Source: Marinobacter halotolerans (GTDB taxonomy: Bacteria > Pseudomonadota > Gammaproteobacteria > Pseudomonadales > Oleiphilaceae). Taken from it: 64,000 nt of DNA. The DNA lies in assembly GCF_008795985.1 (NCBI RefSeq), contig NZ_VMHP01000002.1, forward strand, positions 310,001 through 374,000, given 5' to 3'. Every line of letters starts with the position of its first letter. The first letter of the stretch is position 1. Both the position numbers and the translations under genes were made by a program. Below the pieces are notes generated by a model. It was given only the letters and a program-made list of their open reading frames with translations, had not been told where the DNA came from and did not search any database. Positions 7,721 through 16,442 of this stretch are shown in pieces.

Positions 7721-9604
7721 GTGCAGATCTGGAAGCGTTTGCTGTTGAGTCTGGTAATACTGTTGCCCGCTTTGGCTCTGGCGGATGTTGCGGTCTGGTC
7801 GGAAACAACGGAACGGCTTGACCTGGCGGGCCAGGTTGATTACTGGCAAGAGCCTGATGCCCGGGCGTCTGTGCAGGAGGTTATTGCCCTCGACGACAGC
7901 CAGTGGCAGGCGGATGGTGGCGAGAGCATCAGCTTCGGTTATGGCGACCAGGTTTACTGGTTCCGGTTCCAGTTAAGTAACCCGCTCGCTGAACCTCAGT
8001 CCCCGTTGCTTGAGATTGCCTATCCGGTTCTGGACCATATTGAGGTCTATGTACTGTCCGATGACCGGATGGTGCAAAGCCTCATGCTCGGTGACGAGAA
8101 ACCCTTCTCCGAGAGGCCGGTTCTTCACCGTAACTTCCTTATTCCCCTGACGTTGCCTCCCGAAGGCCTGCAAACGGTTTATCTGCGCGTGGACACGACG
8201 AGCTCGATGCAGGTGCCACTGATCCTCTGGGATCAGGCCGCATTTTTTGGCTCGGCGCAGTCCCGCAATCTTTTCGAAGGCATCTATTACGGCATCGTGC
8301 TGGTGATGATCCTGTATAACCTGTTTGTCTACCGCGCGGTGGGCGAGCGGAGTTTTCTCTTTTATGTGGGCTATATCGCCGCCATGCCGCTGTTTCTGGC
8401 CAGCCTGCATGGGGTCAGTTTCCAGTATCTCTGGCCTGATGCGACCTGGTGGAACGACCGGGCGATCATCGTTTTCCTCAATCTGGCGGTCTTTTTTGGT
8501 GGTGCCTTCACTCTGCGTTTCCTGACTGTGCGCCGTGAAATTCACCCGATTCTGAACCGGGTGGTGGTCGCGTTGATGGCCATGGCCGGGGCACTTGCCG
8601 CTGCTGGTGTGTTCGTACCCTATGCCCAGATGGTGTTACCCACCATTGTCGTCGCGGGGCTTGGGTGCAGCGCGATGCTGGTGATTGGCGTGGTGCGCTG
8701 GCTGAAAAACGATCCGGCAGCCCGGTATTACGCCATAGCCTGGTTTTTCATGCTGTTCGGCGGCATTGTCCTGGCGCTCAGCAAGTTCACGCTTCTGCCC
8801 CGGAATTTCCTGACCGAGAATGCCACCCAGGTAGGATCGGCGATCGGAGTCATTCTGCTGTCGGTCGCGCTGGCGGACAGGCTGAACCAGGAAAAACGGC
8901 GGGCCTTTGAAGCCCAGCAGAAACTGCTGGCCGAAGAGCGCAAGGCCAGGATCGCCCAGGCCAAATCGCTGCACGTTCAGCAGGAAGCCAACACCATGCT
9001 CGAAAAGCGTGTCCAGCAACGCACCCACGACCTTGAATCCCTGAATATAAAACTGATGGAGCTCAGTGCCACCGATTCGCTCACCGGCCTGAAGAACCGT
9101 GGGCATTTCGACCGGGTATTTAAATCCACAGTGGTCAAGGCGTTCCGCTTCGGCCAGCCCCTGTCCTTGCTGATTCTGGATATTGATCATTTCAAGAAGT
9201 TCAACGATACCTATGGCCACCTGGTGGGCGACGACTGCCTGCAGATGGTGGCTGGCTGCATTGGTGAGTTTGTCACACGTCCCCAGGACTTTGCAGCCCG
9301 CTACGGCGGCGAGGAGTTTGTTGTGCTGCTGCCCGATACCCCGAATGAGGGCGCTATGCGGGTCGCGGAGAAGATCCGGAGGAAGATTGAAGAAACCGGC
9401 TTTCGCGTGTCCGAGGAGATTCTGCATCTGACTGTCAGTATCGGGATCTGCACGGTAACGCCGTCCCGGGCGGATGCCACCAAGGAGATATTTACCAGGG
9501 CTGACGAAGCGCTTTACGAAGCCAAGGGTGCGGGCCGTAACCGAGTCGTCTCCAGTGCCTCCAGTGCAAATGCCAGCTCCAGCAGCGTTCTTTCACCACC
9601 ATGA
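7721..9604 (+). CDS. membrane diguanylate cyclase with 7TMR-DISM sensor
   Basis: This 627-residue protein makes cyclic di-GMP from GTP. Order of parts: signal peptide (MQIWKRLLLSLVILLPALAL), periplasmic 7TMR-DISM extracellular domain to about residue 185, seven membrane segments (about 190-390), coiled coil (about 395-455), and a C-terminal GGDEF domain. The active site is GGEEF at 529-533. An allosteric I-site RPQD lies five residues before it, so product inhibition is expected. GTG 7721 is preferred because AAGAAGGA lies 6 nt upstream, although the frame is open further up. The Ser-rich 3' tail overlaps the convergent amidase gene by 91 bp. Confidence 0.92.
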   Translation: MQIWKRLLLSLVILLPALALADVAVWSETTERLDLAGQVDYWQEPDARASVQEVIALDDSQWQADGGESISFGYGDQVYWFRFQLSNPLAEPQSPLLEIAYPVLDHIEVYVLSDDRMVQSLMLGDEKPFSERPVLHRNFLIPLTLPPEGLQTVYLRVDTTSSMQVPLILWDQAAFFGSAQSRNLFEGIYYGIVLVMILYNLFVYRAVGERSFLFYVGYIAAMPLFLASLHGVSFQYLWPDATWWNDRAIIVFLNLAVFFGGAFTLRFLTVRREIHPILNRVVVALMAMAGALAAAGVFVPYAQMVLPTIVVAGLGCSAMLVIGVVRWLKNDPAARYYAIAWFFMLFGGIVLALSKFTLLPRNFLTENATQVGSAIGVILLSVALADRLNQEKRRAFEAQQKLLAEERKARIAQAKSLHVQQEANTMLEKRVQQRTHDLESLNIKLMELSATDSLTGLKNRGHFDRVFKSTVVKAFRFGQPLSLLILDIDHFKKFNDTYGHLVGDDCLQMVAGCIGEFVTRPQDFAARYGGEEFVVLLPDTPNEGAMRVAEKIRRKIEETGFRVSEEILHLTVSIGICTVTPSRADATKEIFTRADEALYEAKGAGRNRVVSSASSANASSSSVLSPP

Positions 9605-10959
9605 CGGCCCATCAGTTGAACCCCAATGGGCAGATTCTGTTCCGTCAGGCCGCCGGGCAGGGTAATGGCAGGCGCACCGCTGGTGTTGGCCAGGGGCGTG
9701 AAGCTGACATACCGGAATAACCGTTCGAACAGTTCATCGAAAGGCACGTTGGGGCTGAGGTAGCCAATCTCCGGCGTGGTGTGGCCAACGACCGGCGTCA
9801 GTACTGCATCGAAGCCGGCAACGGCTTTTGCGTAGTCATGGTAGGAACGTTTGAGGCGCCAGAGTGCAGCGGGCAGGCGGTAGAACTGTTTCTTGAAGAG
9901 CCGGTAAAGCCCTTCAGTCAGACCATCCACTTTGCTTTTGTCAAAGCCCGGGCCAATCAGGCGCTTGCCGTTACTGCGCACCCCAAACGCCAGCATTCCC
10001 CAGTAAAGGGCAAAATCGGCAGGGAAGGTTTCTGGTACGGGGACCGGCATCGGTTCCAGGTGGTGCCCCATGCCTTCCAGGCTTTTTGCCACGGACGCCA
10101 CGGCCTGATGGGTGTCTGAATCCGTCGGGTGGCCGTTGATTGAATCGAAAACCAGCCCGATTTTCATTGCCCTTTCCGGTGGGGCCTCCACCTTGCCAAT
10201 GGCAGGCAGTTTCGGGTTGCGATAATAGCGCTCTGCACCAGCATAGAAGTTGGCAGTATCCCGCACGCTCCGGGTCACCACGCCATCGGTGACGATGTTG
10301 ATGGGCAGGGATTTGGCCGCGTCGTTATCGATCAGCCGGCCGCGTGAGGGTTTAAGACCCACCAGGCCGCAGCAGGCGGCGGGGATGCGAATAGACCCGC
10401 CGCCATCGTTGGCATGGGCAATGGGGACAACGCCCGCCGCAACCAGCGCCGCCGACCCGCCTGACGATGCGCCGGAGGAGAATGCCGTGTTCCAGGGGTT
10501 GCGGGTGGGTTCGCCGTGGGCCGGTTCGGTGGTCGCATTGAACCCGAATTCAGGCAGTGTGCTTTTACCGATACAGACCAGGCCCTGGGCCAACAGCAGC
10601 TCTGCAAACGGGCTGGTTCTGGCCGCGATGTATGGTTCCATTGCTGCTGTGCCATGCCCGGTGGGGAACTTCTCAAGGTCGGTGTTGTCCTTGATCAAGG
10701 TTGGAACACCTGAAAATACGACGTCTGGATGGGCGTGGTGTTGCCCTGAATGGCCGGCAATTGCCTCAGCGTCATGTGGTATGGGTGTAGCGAAGCCGCC
10801 GATGACCGGCTGGGCATATCTGGCCCGGTCAAGGCTGGCATTGATCAGTTCGCTCCGGGAGCATTCGCGCCTGCCCAGCATGCCTGCAAGAGCGGTTGCG
10901 TCGTGTTGTCCCAGTACATCGTCGCAGAAGGTGTGAAAGCGGGGATGGCCCGGAGTCAT
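9514..10959 (-). CDS. amidase (amidase signature family)
   Basis: A 481-residue hydrolase of the amidase signature family with a Ser-cisSer-Lys triad. The Lys is in TLIKDNTDLEK. The Gly/Ser-rich signature GASSGGSAALVAAGVVPIAH supplies the two serines, followed by NDGGGSIRIPAACCGLVG. The C-terminus GVQLMGRHGGERTLLELA is typical. Substrate is unknown; it is not obviously GatA, as no gatB or gatC is nearby. The last 91 bp overlap the diguanylate cyclase gene tail to tail. Confidence 0.88.
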   Translation of the reverse strand: MTPGHPRFHTFCDDVLGQHDATALAGMLGRRECSRSELINASLDRARYAQPVIGGFATPIPHDAEAIAGHSGQHHAHPDVVFSGVPTLIKDNTDLEKFPTGHGTAAMEPYIAARTSPFAELLLAQGLVCIGKSTLPEFGFNATTEPAHGEPTRNPWNTAFSSGASSGGSAALVAAGVVPIAHANDGGGSIRIPAACCGLVGLKPSRGRLIDNDAAKSLPINIVTDGVVTRSVRDTANFYAGAERYYRNPKLPAIGKVEAPPERAMKIGLVFDSINGHPTDSDTHQAVASVAKSLEGMGHHLEPMPVPVPETFPADFALYWGMLAFGVRSNGKRLIGPGFDKSKVDGLTEGLYRLFKKQFYRLPAALWRLKRSYHDYAKAVAGFDAVLTPVVGHTTPEIGYLSPNVPFDELFERLFRYVSFTPLANTSGAPAITLPGGLTEQNLPIGVQLMGRHGGERTLLELAFALEALETTRLRPAPLAS

Positions 10960-11040
10960 GAAAAAATTCCTTACGGTTTTAATCCTTTGTATCAGGCGAT
11001 AAGCTTAAGAAAGCTATAGTCAGAATTACTAGTGAATTTA

Positions 11041-11664
11041 ATGTTTGAATCATCAATCGACGCGTTTGCCGAGCCCCTGGTGCGCCACTTTCTCGGAATA
11101 TTTTTCCTGATGATCGGTGTTCAGTTCACCGCTCGCAGCCTGGGCCTCTATGCGCGCAATGGTTTTTCCTACATCCATTATGGCGAGCGTCGGTCAGCGG
11201 GCTGGTGGCACCGGCAGCTGTTCAATGTTTTCCGCACCCTGATTCTCGCCGCCGTCGTTGCCCGCATCTTTGTCGACATTGACGGTTGGTTCGGAGTCTT
11301 TCCGGCGCTTTATCACTGGCCCGTGCTGGTTGCGGGTATGGCCTGCCTGATTACTGCTTTCGGCCTGGTCAATTACTTTCAGGCCTATATGCATGAGCAG
11401 TGGCGTTCTGGCGTTGACCACAGCCAGGGCCAGCACTTGCTGACCGGCGGCCCCTACAGCCGCAGCCGCAACCCGGTTTTCATGTCGGTCATGCTGGGGC
11501 AACTGGGCTTTTTTCTGGCATTGCCCTCGGTATTCTCCCTGGTCTGTCTGGTGACCGGGGTTGTGGTGCTGATGCGTCAGGCCCGGGTGGAAGAGCGCGC
11601 GCTGTCAGATATCTTCGGCGACGCCTACGAAAGCTATCGCCGCCGCGTTCCGCGCTGGATCTAG
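11041..11664 (+). CDS. isoprenylcysteine carboxyl methyltransferase-like membrane protein
   Basis: This 207-residue protein has four or five predicted membrane helices and the ICMT/PEMT-type C-terminal SAM-binding signature: GPYSRSRNPVFMSVML, then a conserved Glu (RVEERAL) and YESYRRRVPRWI. Members methylate diverse small or lipid substrates in the membrane, and the substrate here is unknown. ATG 11041 is used; GTG 11032 in frame is possible. Confidence 0.75.
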   Translation: MFESSIDAFAEPLVRHFLGIFFLMIGVQFTARSLGLYARNGFSYIHYGERRSAGWWHRQLFNVFRTLILAAVVARIFVDIDGWFGVFPALYHWPVLVAGMACLITAFGLVNYFQAYMHEQWRSGVDHSQGQHLLTGGPYSRSRNPVFMSVMLGQLGFFLALPSVFSLVCLVTGVVVLMRQARVEERALSDIFGDAYESYRRRVPRWI

Positions 11665-11682
11665 CCTCGCCCCGGGGGCTAG
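11661..11682. other. hairpin spanning two convergent stop codons
   Basis: CTAGCC and GGCTAG form a 6-bp dyad that contains the stop codon of the methyltransferase-like gene on the plus strand and that of djlA on the minus strand. There is no T-run, so it is at best a weak bidirectional terminator. Confidence 0.35.
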
Positions 11683-12452
11683 GCTTTCTGTCTTGCGGTC
11701 TTGATCACATCATAGGCGTTACTGATTTCCCGCGTTTTCTGTTCGGCCATTTCCCGCATGCTATCTGGCAGGCCCCGCCCGGCCAGTTTGTCCGGGTGGT
11801 TCTCACTCATCAGTTTGCGGTAGACCTTCTTAATGTGGTCGTCGCTATCCGAGGAAGAGACTCCCAGTACCTTGTAGGCGTCTTCCAGCTGACTGGCCGT
11901 TGAGCGCTGCGCAGAACCGGCCTGGCCGCCCTGGGACCCTCTCAGCATGGCTTCCAGCTGGTCTACCTGGGATTCCGGCAGGCCAAGCCCGCGGGCAATT
12001 CGAAGCAGCATTTCATGTTCGGCCGGATGAACCACGCCATCGGCGGCCACGGCAGAGACCTGCACCTGCAGGAACATCTGCAGCAGCGCCGGTTGGCGAC
12101 CGCTGATTCTCAGGAAATGCTGTAGCTCGGCGTCCAGGTCAAAATCATCGGCTTTGCCGCGATTAAAGGCTGCCTTGGCTTTGTCCCGGCTCTCGTCTGT
12201 GAGGCGGAACTGCTGGAACAGGCGCTCCGCAACCTGGATTTCGTCACGGGTGACCACACCGTCCGCTTTACAGAGCGCGCCCATTACCGCGAACACAGAT
12301 TCCAGAAACCCGGTCTGCACGTTACTGATTTTTTGCCACAGCCGGTATTTGATGTAGCGGGTCAGAAATGCGCCCGCGGCTGCGCCAATCAGAAGTCCCG
12401 GCAAGCGCCCGAACAGGTAGCCGATCAAACCGCCAATAAACAGGCCGAACAT
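11679..12452 (-). CDS. djlA: DnaJ-like co-chaperone DjlA
   Basis: A 257-residue membrane-anchored J-protein that stimulates DnaK ATPase. A single N-terminal Gly-rich membrane segment (LFIGGLIGYLFGRLPGLLIG) is followed by a TerB-like helical domain (about 50-165) and a C-terminal J domain (about 190-255) with the essential HPD in MSENHPDKLAG. Order and size match E. coli DjlA. It is divergent from alkB. Confidence 0.9.
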   Translation of the reverse strand: MFGLFIGGLIGYLFGRLPGLLIGAAAGAFLTRYIKYRLWQKISNVQTGFLESVFAVMGALCKADGVVTRDEIQVAERLFQQFRLTDESRDKAKAAFNRGKADDFDLDAELQHFLRISGRQPALLQMFLQVQVSAVAADGVVHPAEHEMLLRIARGLGLPESQVDQLEAMLRGSQGGQAGSAQRSTASQLEDAYKVLGVSSSDSDDHIKKVYRKLMSENHPDKLAGRGLPDSMREMAEQKTREISNAYDVIKTARQKA

Positions 12453-12595
12453 GTAGGGTTCCTTATAATGGGTGAAATATCAGATGAATAACTTCACAGC
12501 ATAGCGCCGATTGGCCTGAGACTGAATGATCGGATGCAAGATCGCCCAGCGTAGATGACCTCGATAGGCCGTTCCCGGGAGGGTAGACTGAACCC

Positions 12596-13243
12596 ATGAC
12601 ATCAGATCTTTTTGACGAATCGGAAGCGCCCTGGGTCGAGTCCCTGGGTGATGGTGCAGTTGTACTCAGGCGATTTGCACGGGCCATGGCGCCGGATTTA
12701 CTGAACGCCATCAACCAGGTAACCGGGCAAGCCCCCCTGCGCCAGATGAAAACACCTGGCGGCCACACCATGTCCGCTGCCATGGCCTGCTGCGGCACCT
12801 GGGGCTGGGTAACCGATCGCCAGGGCTATCGCTATCAGCAGACCGACCCGCTGACGGATAAGCCCTGGCCGCCAATGCCGGACGCATTAAGCAATCTGGC
12901 CCGACAGGCAGCGGCGCAGGCCGGCTATCTGAACTTTCAGCCGGACGCCGGCCTGATCAACCAGTATCTGCCGGGGGCAAAAATGGGGTTGCACCAGGAC
13001 AAGGACGAAACGGATTTCACCCAGCCTATCGTGTCGGTGTCTCTGGGCGCGCCGATTGTGTTCCAGTTCGGCGGTAACCGGCGCAGCGACCGCCCACAGA
13101 AAGTACCGCTGGAGCATGGAGACGTGGTGGTGTGGGGTGGTACATCACGGCTGCGGTACCACGGGGTGCTGACACTAAAATCCGTGGAGCATCCCCTGAC
13201 CGGCGCCTGTCGTTACAACCTGACCTTCCGCCGCGCCATGTAG
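12596..13243 (+). CDS. alkB: DNA alkylation repair dioxygenase AlkB
   Basis: A 215-residue Fe(II)/2-oxoglutarate dioxygenase that removes N1-methyladenine and N3-methylcytosine lesions by oxidative demethylation. Iron ligands are visible as HQD (MGLHQDKDE) and the distal His (RLRYHGVL). The 2-oxoglutarate-binding arginines lie in RYNLTFRR at the C-terminus. The substrate-lid sequence CCGTWGWVTDRQGYRY matches bacterial AlkB. ATG 12596 gives the usual length. Confidence 0.93.
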   Translation: MTSDLFDESEAPWVESLGDGAVVLRRFARAMAPDLLNAINQVTGQAPLRQMKTPGGHTMSAAMACCGTWGWVTDRQGYRYQQTDPLTDKPWPPMPDALSNLARQAAAQAGYLNFQPDAGLINQYLPGAKMGLHQDKDETDFTQPIVSVSLGAPIVFQFGGNRRSDRPQKVPLEHGDVVVWGGTSRLRYHGVLTLKSVEHPLTGACRYNLTFRRAM

Positions 13244-13261
13244 GCGGTTGAAGGAAGCCGG

Positions 13262-13819
13262 TTATAGGTGGCTTGTCAGTATCCACCCGCCAACGCCGAT
13301 CAGGGTCAGGCCGCCAAAGATTTCCGCCCGATGTCCCAGAACCGACCCTACGATCCGCCCGAGCATCACGCCCAGCGTCACCATGATGGTGGTGGCCAGG
13401 CCAATCAGCCCAGCGGCCAGCAGGATATTGACGTTGATAAAGGCCAGCCCCACGCCCACTGCCATGGCGTCGATGCTGGTGCCAACGGCGGTCAACGCAA
13501 TTTTAAGAAAGGATTGGCCGTTGGGCTGTTCTTCGTCTTCCGAGACTGGCTTCATGCCCTCATAGATCATGTGCAGGCCAAGGGCGACCAGAAGCGTGAA
13601 TGCAATCCAGTGATCCCAGGCTTCCACATGGGCCGCCGCCGATTTGCCGATGAGCCAGCCAATCAGAGGAGTGATCGCCTCGATCGTGCCGAAGATAAGA
13701 CCCAGTTTGAGGGCATCTGAAAAACGCGGGTACTTCTGGCTGGCTCCTTTACCAATCGCGGCGGCAAAGGCATCCGTGGACATGGCCAGGGCAAGCAGGA
13801 GAAGGGCAAACAGGTTCAT
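13262..13819 (-). CDS. mntP: manganese efflux pump MntP
   Basis: A 185-residue polytopic protein with six membrane segments that exports Mn2+. The start [21 protein letters not shown] carries the conserved acidic residue of the first helix, and a second repeat ([15 protein letters not shown]) carries the paired Asp. The frame stays open upstream, but that sequence is the yybP-ykoY riboswitch leader, so ATG 13819 is the start. Position and riboswitch support the assignment. Confidence 0.93.
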   Translation of the reverse strand: MNLFALLLLALAMSTDAFAAAIGKGASQKYPRFSDALKLGLIFGTIEAITPLIGWLIGKSAAAHVEAWDHWIAFTLLVALGLHMIYEGMKPVSEDEEQPNGQSFLKIALTAVGTSIDAMAVGVGLAFINVNILLAAGLIGLATTIMVTLGVMLGRIVGSVLGHRAEIFGGLTLIGVGGWILTSHL

Positions 13820-13879
13820 CAGGCTAGCTCCGGTCAGGCAATTTGAAACCACGATATATCCACGCGCCTGACCATCAGG

Positions 13880-13990
13880 CATGGATACATCGATGGTCTC
13901 GCCAACCGAGAGGTGTCCGTACCATGGCATGTGGCCAATTATGTTGACACGGACTCTTCCGGTAACCGGAAGCAGGCTACTCCCCAACGA
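13880..13990 (-). promoter_or_regulatory. yybP-ykoY family Mn2+ riboswitch upstream of mntP
   Basis: Minus-strand RNA contains the family's conserved blocks in order: GGGGAGTAGCC (13984-13974), GTCAACATAATTGGCC in the middle, and GGCGAGACC (13902-13894), with pairing segments between (CCGGTTACCGG). It ends about 60 nt before mntP, leaving room for an expression platform. Known members bind Mn2+ and switch mntP on. Boundaries are approximate. Confidence 0.88.
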
Positions 13991-14021
13991 GCGGCTAATT
14001 TACCAAGGCTCGTCGGCAATC

Positions 14022-14894
14022 TCAAATCGGCTGCCTGTTCCCCTCAAGAATCCGGGTCAGACGCTGGAGTAATTCGCCACTGTGGCGCCAGAAATGCCAG
14101 TACAGGGGAACCGTAAGCTCATGGCCCGGTGCCAGGTTGATCAGCTCGCCGGAATCTATCCACGGCTGCGCCTGCATTTGTGGAATCATGCCGTAACCGA
14201 TGCCGGCACGGGCCATCTGCACGAATCCCTCGGAAGAAGGGCAAAGATGAAAGGGAAAGCGCCCCTGGTAGCCGCAATCCGCCAGAAAGCGATGCTGCAA
14301 CTGGTCGTTGGGGCCAAAGATGATGGCGGGTGCTGAGGCAAAGGCTTCCGGCGTTAGACCCTCCGGGAAATAACGTTGCCGGTAGCCACCAGTCGCCAGC
14401 GGCCAGTAGCTGACCTCGGTAACGGGAACCGCCCGGGCACCGGCAATGGGCTGGCTGCTGCTACACAGGCAGGCGGCGACGTCGCCTTCGCGCATCCGTT
14501 TGAGTCCCACGTCCTGATCTTCGATCACCAGATCCAGCAGGAGTCCCTCGCGGGTGCAGAATTCACCCACGGCCGCAGCCCACCAGGTGGCAACGCTGTC
14601 GGCATTGATGGCAATCCGCAATCGCGATGACTCTTCCGTCAGGGTGGGGATGGCGGTGTGCAGATCCCGCTCCAGCAATTGAACCTGCTGGAAATGGTTC
14701 AACAGCTTCTGTCCGGCGGGGGTAGCCTTCAGCTCCGGATGGCGGGTCAGCAACGGCTGGCCCAGCCTGACCTCCAGAGATTTGATGCGCTGGGATACCG
14801 CCGACTGGGTAAGGCCCAGGGCTTCACCAGCGCGCTCGAAACCGCCGTTCTCAATGACTGATGCCAGCGCCTGAAGCAGTTTGTAGTCCAGCAT
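14022..14894 (-). CDS. argP: LysR-family regulator ArgP (LysG/IciA type)
   Basis: A 290-residue LysR-type transcription factor. The N-terminal winged helix (GFERAGEALGLTQSAVSQRIKSLE) is followed by a two-lobed effector domain. The start MLDYKLLQALASVIENGGFE is typical of ArgP/LysG, and it is transcribed divergently from a LysE/ArgO exporter, the classic target. It probably activates the exporter with arginine or lysine as effector. Confidence 0.88.
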   Translation of the reverse strand: MLDYKLLQALASVIENGGFERAGEALGLTQSAVSQRIKSLEVRLGQPLLTRHPELKATPAGQKLLNHFQQVQLLERDLHTAIPTLTEESSRLRIAINADSVATWWAAAVGEFCTREGLLLDLVIEDQDVGLKRMREGDVAACLCSSSQPIAGARAVPVTEVSYWPLATGGYRQRYFPEGLTPEAFASAPAIIFGPNDQLQHRFLADCGYQGRFPFHLCPSSEGFVQMARAGIGYGMIPQMQAQPWIDSGELINLAPGHELTVPLYWHFWRHSGELLQRLTRILEGNRQPI

Positions 14895-14907
14895 AAGAAA
14901 AACTTAT
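14893..14907. promoter_or_regulatory. candidate ArgP operator dyad
   Basis: ATAAG-AAAAA-CTTAT is a perfect dyad that overlaps the argP start codon in the 86-bp gap to the exporter. Its size and spacing suit a LysR-type half-site pair. Function is inferred from position only. Confidence 0.4.
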
Positions 14908-14980
14908 AGGGCATTAAGAGTATGATTTTTAAGTATAGCGCCAGATGGGTAAGCTTGCAGCCAATATTCAGGAGTGCATC

Positions 14981-15586
14981 ATGCTGACAAGTTATCTCAC
15001 CGGGCTGATTGTATGTGGCGGCATCATCGTCGCGATCGGCGCTCAGAACGCCTACATCCTGGGCCAGGCTATTCGCCGCGAGCACCACTGGAAATGCGCC
15101 GGCATCTGCATGAGTGCGGACATCCTGCTATTCACGGCGGGCATGTTCGGCGTCAATGCAGCATTGATGGCAGTGCCGGAAGCGCTGGAAATACTGCGGT
15201 GGATGGGAGTAGTGTTTCTGGGCTGGCTGGCGGCGCTGGCCTTCGCCCGTGTGGCCAAAGGTCGCGACGCGCTGGACGCGAACACCAAGGCGGCATCCAG
15301 CTCGCGGGCGGTGATCCTGACAACCCTGGCAGTGACCCTGCTTAATCCCCAGGTGTATCTCGACACCCTGCTGCTGATTCCGGCCATCGGGGCGCAGCAA
15401 TCCAGTGCCTTTGGCTTTGTCGCGGGGGCCAGCAGCGCCTCGGTGCTCTGGTTTGGCCTGGTGGCGTTCAGTGGGGCTGCGCTTTCACCCTGGCTGGCAA
15501 AGCCTAAAGCCTGGCGGGTAATCGACGGCACCATTGGCGCTATGATGGCGGCCATAGCCATCCATCTGGCCCTTAACGGCCTGTAA
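14981..15586 (+). CDS. argO: LysE/ArgO family basic amino-acid exporter
   Basis: A 201-residue inner-membrane protein with six hydrophobic segments. The family signature GAQNAYILGQAIRREH in the first loop and LNPQVYLDTLLLIP in TM4 are diagnostic of LysE/ArgO, which export arginine or lysine. ATG 14981 with AGGAG 7 nt upstream is chosen over an upstream ATG at 14945. It is divergent from argP. Confidence 0.9.
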   Translation: MLTSYLTGLIVCGGIIVAIGAQNAYILGQAIRREHHWKCAGICMSADILLFTAGMFGVNAALMAVPEALEILRWMGVVFLGWLAALAFARVAKGRDALDANTKAASSSRAVILTTLAVTLLNPQVYLDTLLLIPAIGAQQSSAFGFVAGASSASVLWFGLVAFSGAALSPWLAKPKAWRVIDGTIGAMMAAIAIHLALNGL

Positions 15587-15591
15587 ACTGA

Positions 15592-16356
15592 CTATTTGGC
15601 TCTGGTGTTCTTGCCCCAGAGTTCGGCCTTCATCTCAGACCAGAGCTGGCGGTAGGCTGCCGCTGGAGTGGAACGGGGGCTGAGCACTTCCAGGGGAAGC
15701 CCCTCCTCGCCCATACGTTCAACGGCGCTGGAATAGGGAATCATCGCCTTCGAGGGCCGGTCGAAAAGTTCGGCGCTCTTTTCTGTCAGTTCCCTGTGAA
15801 GCTTCTTGCGCCGATCCACCAGGGTGAAAAACGGCCGCAGTTTTTTGAGGCCGAGTTTCTTGTCCTTGACCAGATCCTGGAATTGATACCAGCTGTTCAG
15901 GGAAAGCCAGGTGGGTACCAGCGGCACGTACACCAGGTCGGCAATTTTCAGGACCTGTTCCGTCAGGCGCGACTGACCGGGTGGGCAGTCAAGCACCACC
16001 AGACTGGTGTCTTCCGACAAGGGGCCCAGTATGGTTTTCAGGGGGTTTGTCCGGTCGTCATCTTCCAGCTTGATATCGAAGTTCCGGAAACTGGGGTGAG
16101 ACGGCAGCAGGTCCAGGTTCGGGTAGACGTTTTCTTCAATAAAATCTGCGATCGGAAGCCGGCCGTCCAGCAACTTGGAGATCTTCCTGCCTTTGGTACG
16201 GGAGGCACCGGAAAGATAGAAGCTCGCGGCGCCCTGCGGGTCAAGGTCCCAAAGCAGAGTAGAGCAATTGCCAGCATTGGCCAGATAGGCGATGTTGACG
16301 GCCGAGGCTGTTTTCCCAACTCCGCCTTTCGGACTGTAAAAAGCGACGATTCTCAT
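15592..16356 (-). CDS. orphan ParA/MinD-type ATPase
   Basis: A 254-residue deviant Walker ATPase: YSPKGGVGKTASAVN near the N-terminus, WDLDPQGAAS, and VVLDCPPGQSRL. There is no parB or partition site beside it, so it is not the main chromosome partition gene. It may position another cargo. ATG 16356 has GGAG 7 nt upstream; the frame is open to 16446, but those residues look like leader sequence. Confidence 0.82.
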   Translation of the reverse strand: MRIVAFYSPKGGVGKTASAVNIAYLANAGNCSTLLWDLDPQGAASFYLSGASRTKGRKISKLLDGRLPIADFIEENVYPNLDLLPSHPSFRNFDIKLEDDDRTNPLKTILGPLSEDTSLVVLDCPPGQSRLTEQVLKIADLVYVPLVPTWLSLNSWYQFQDLVKDKKLGLKKLRPFFTLVDRRKKLHRELTEKSAELFDRPSKAMIPYSSAVERMGEEGLPLEVLSPRSTPAAAYRQLWSEMKAELWGKNTRAK

Positions 16357-16442
16357 GGCGTGCTCCATCTGTCGGCCGGTCATTGAACCACAATTTACAT
16401 TGTGAAATATGACATTCCCGTGAAACATGTAAACTTCGGCAT

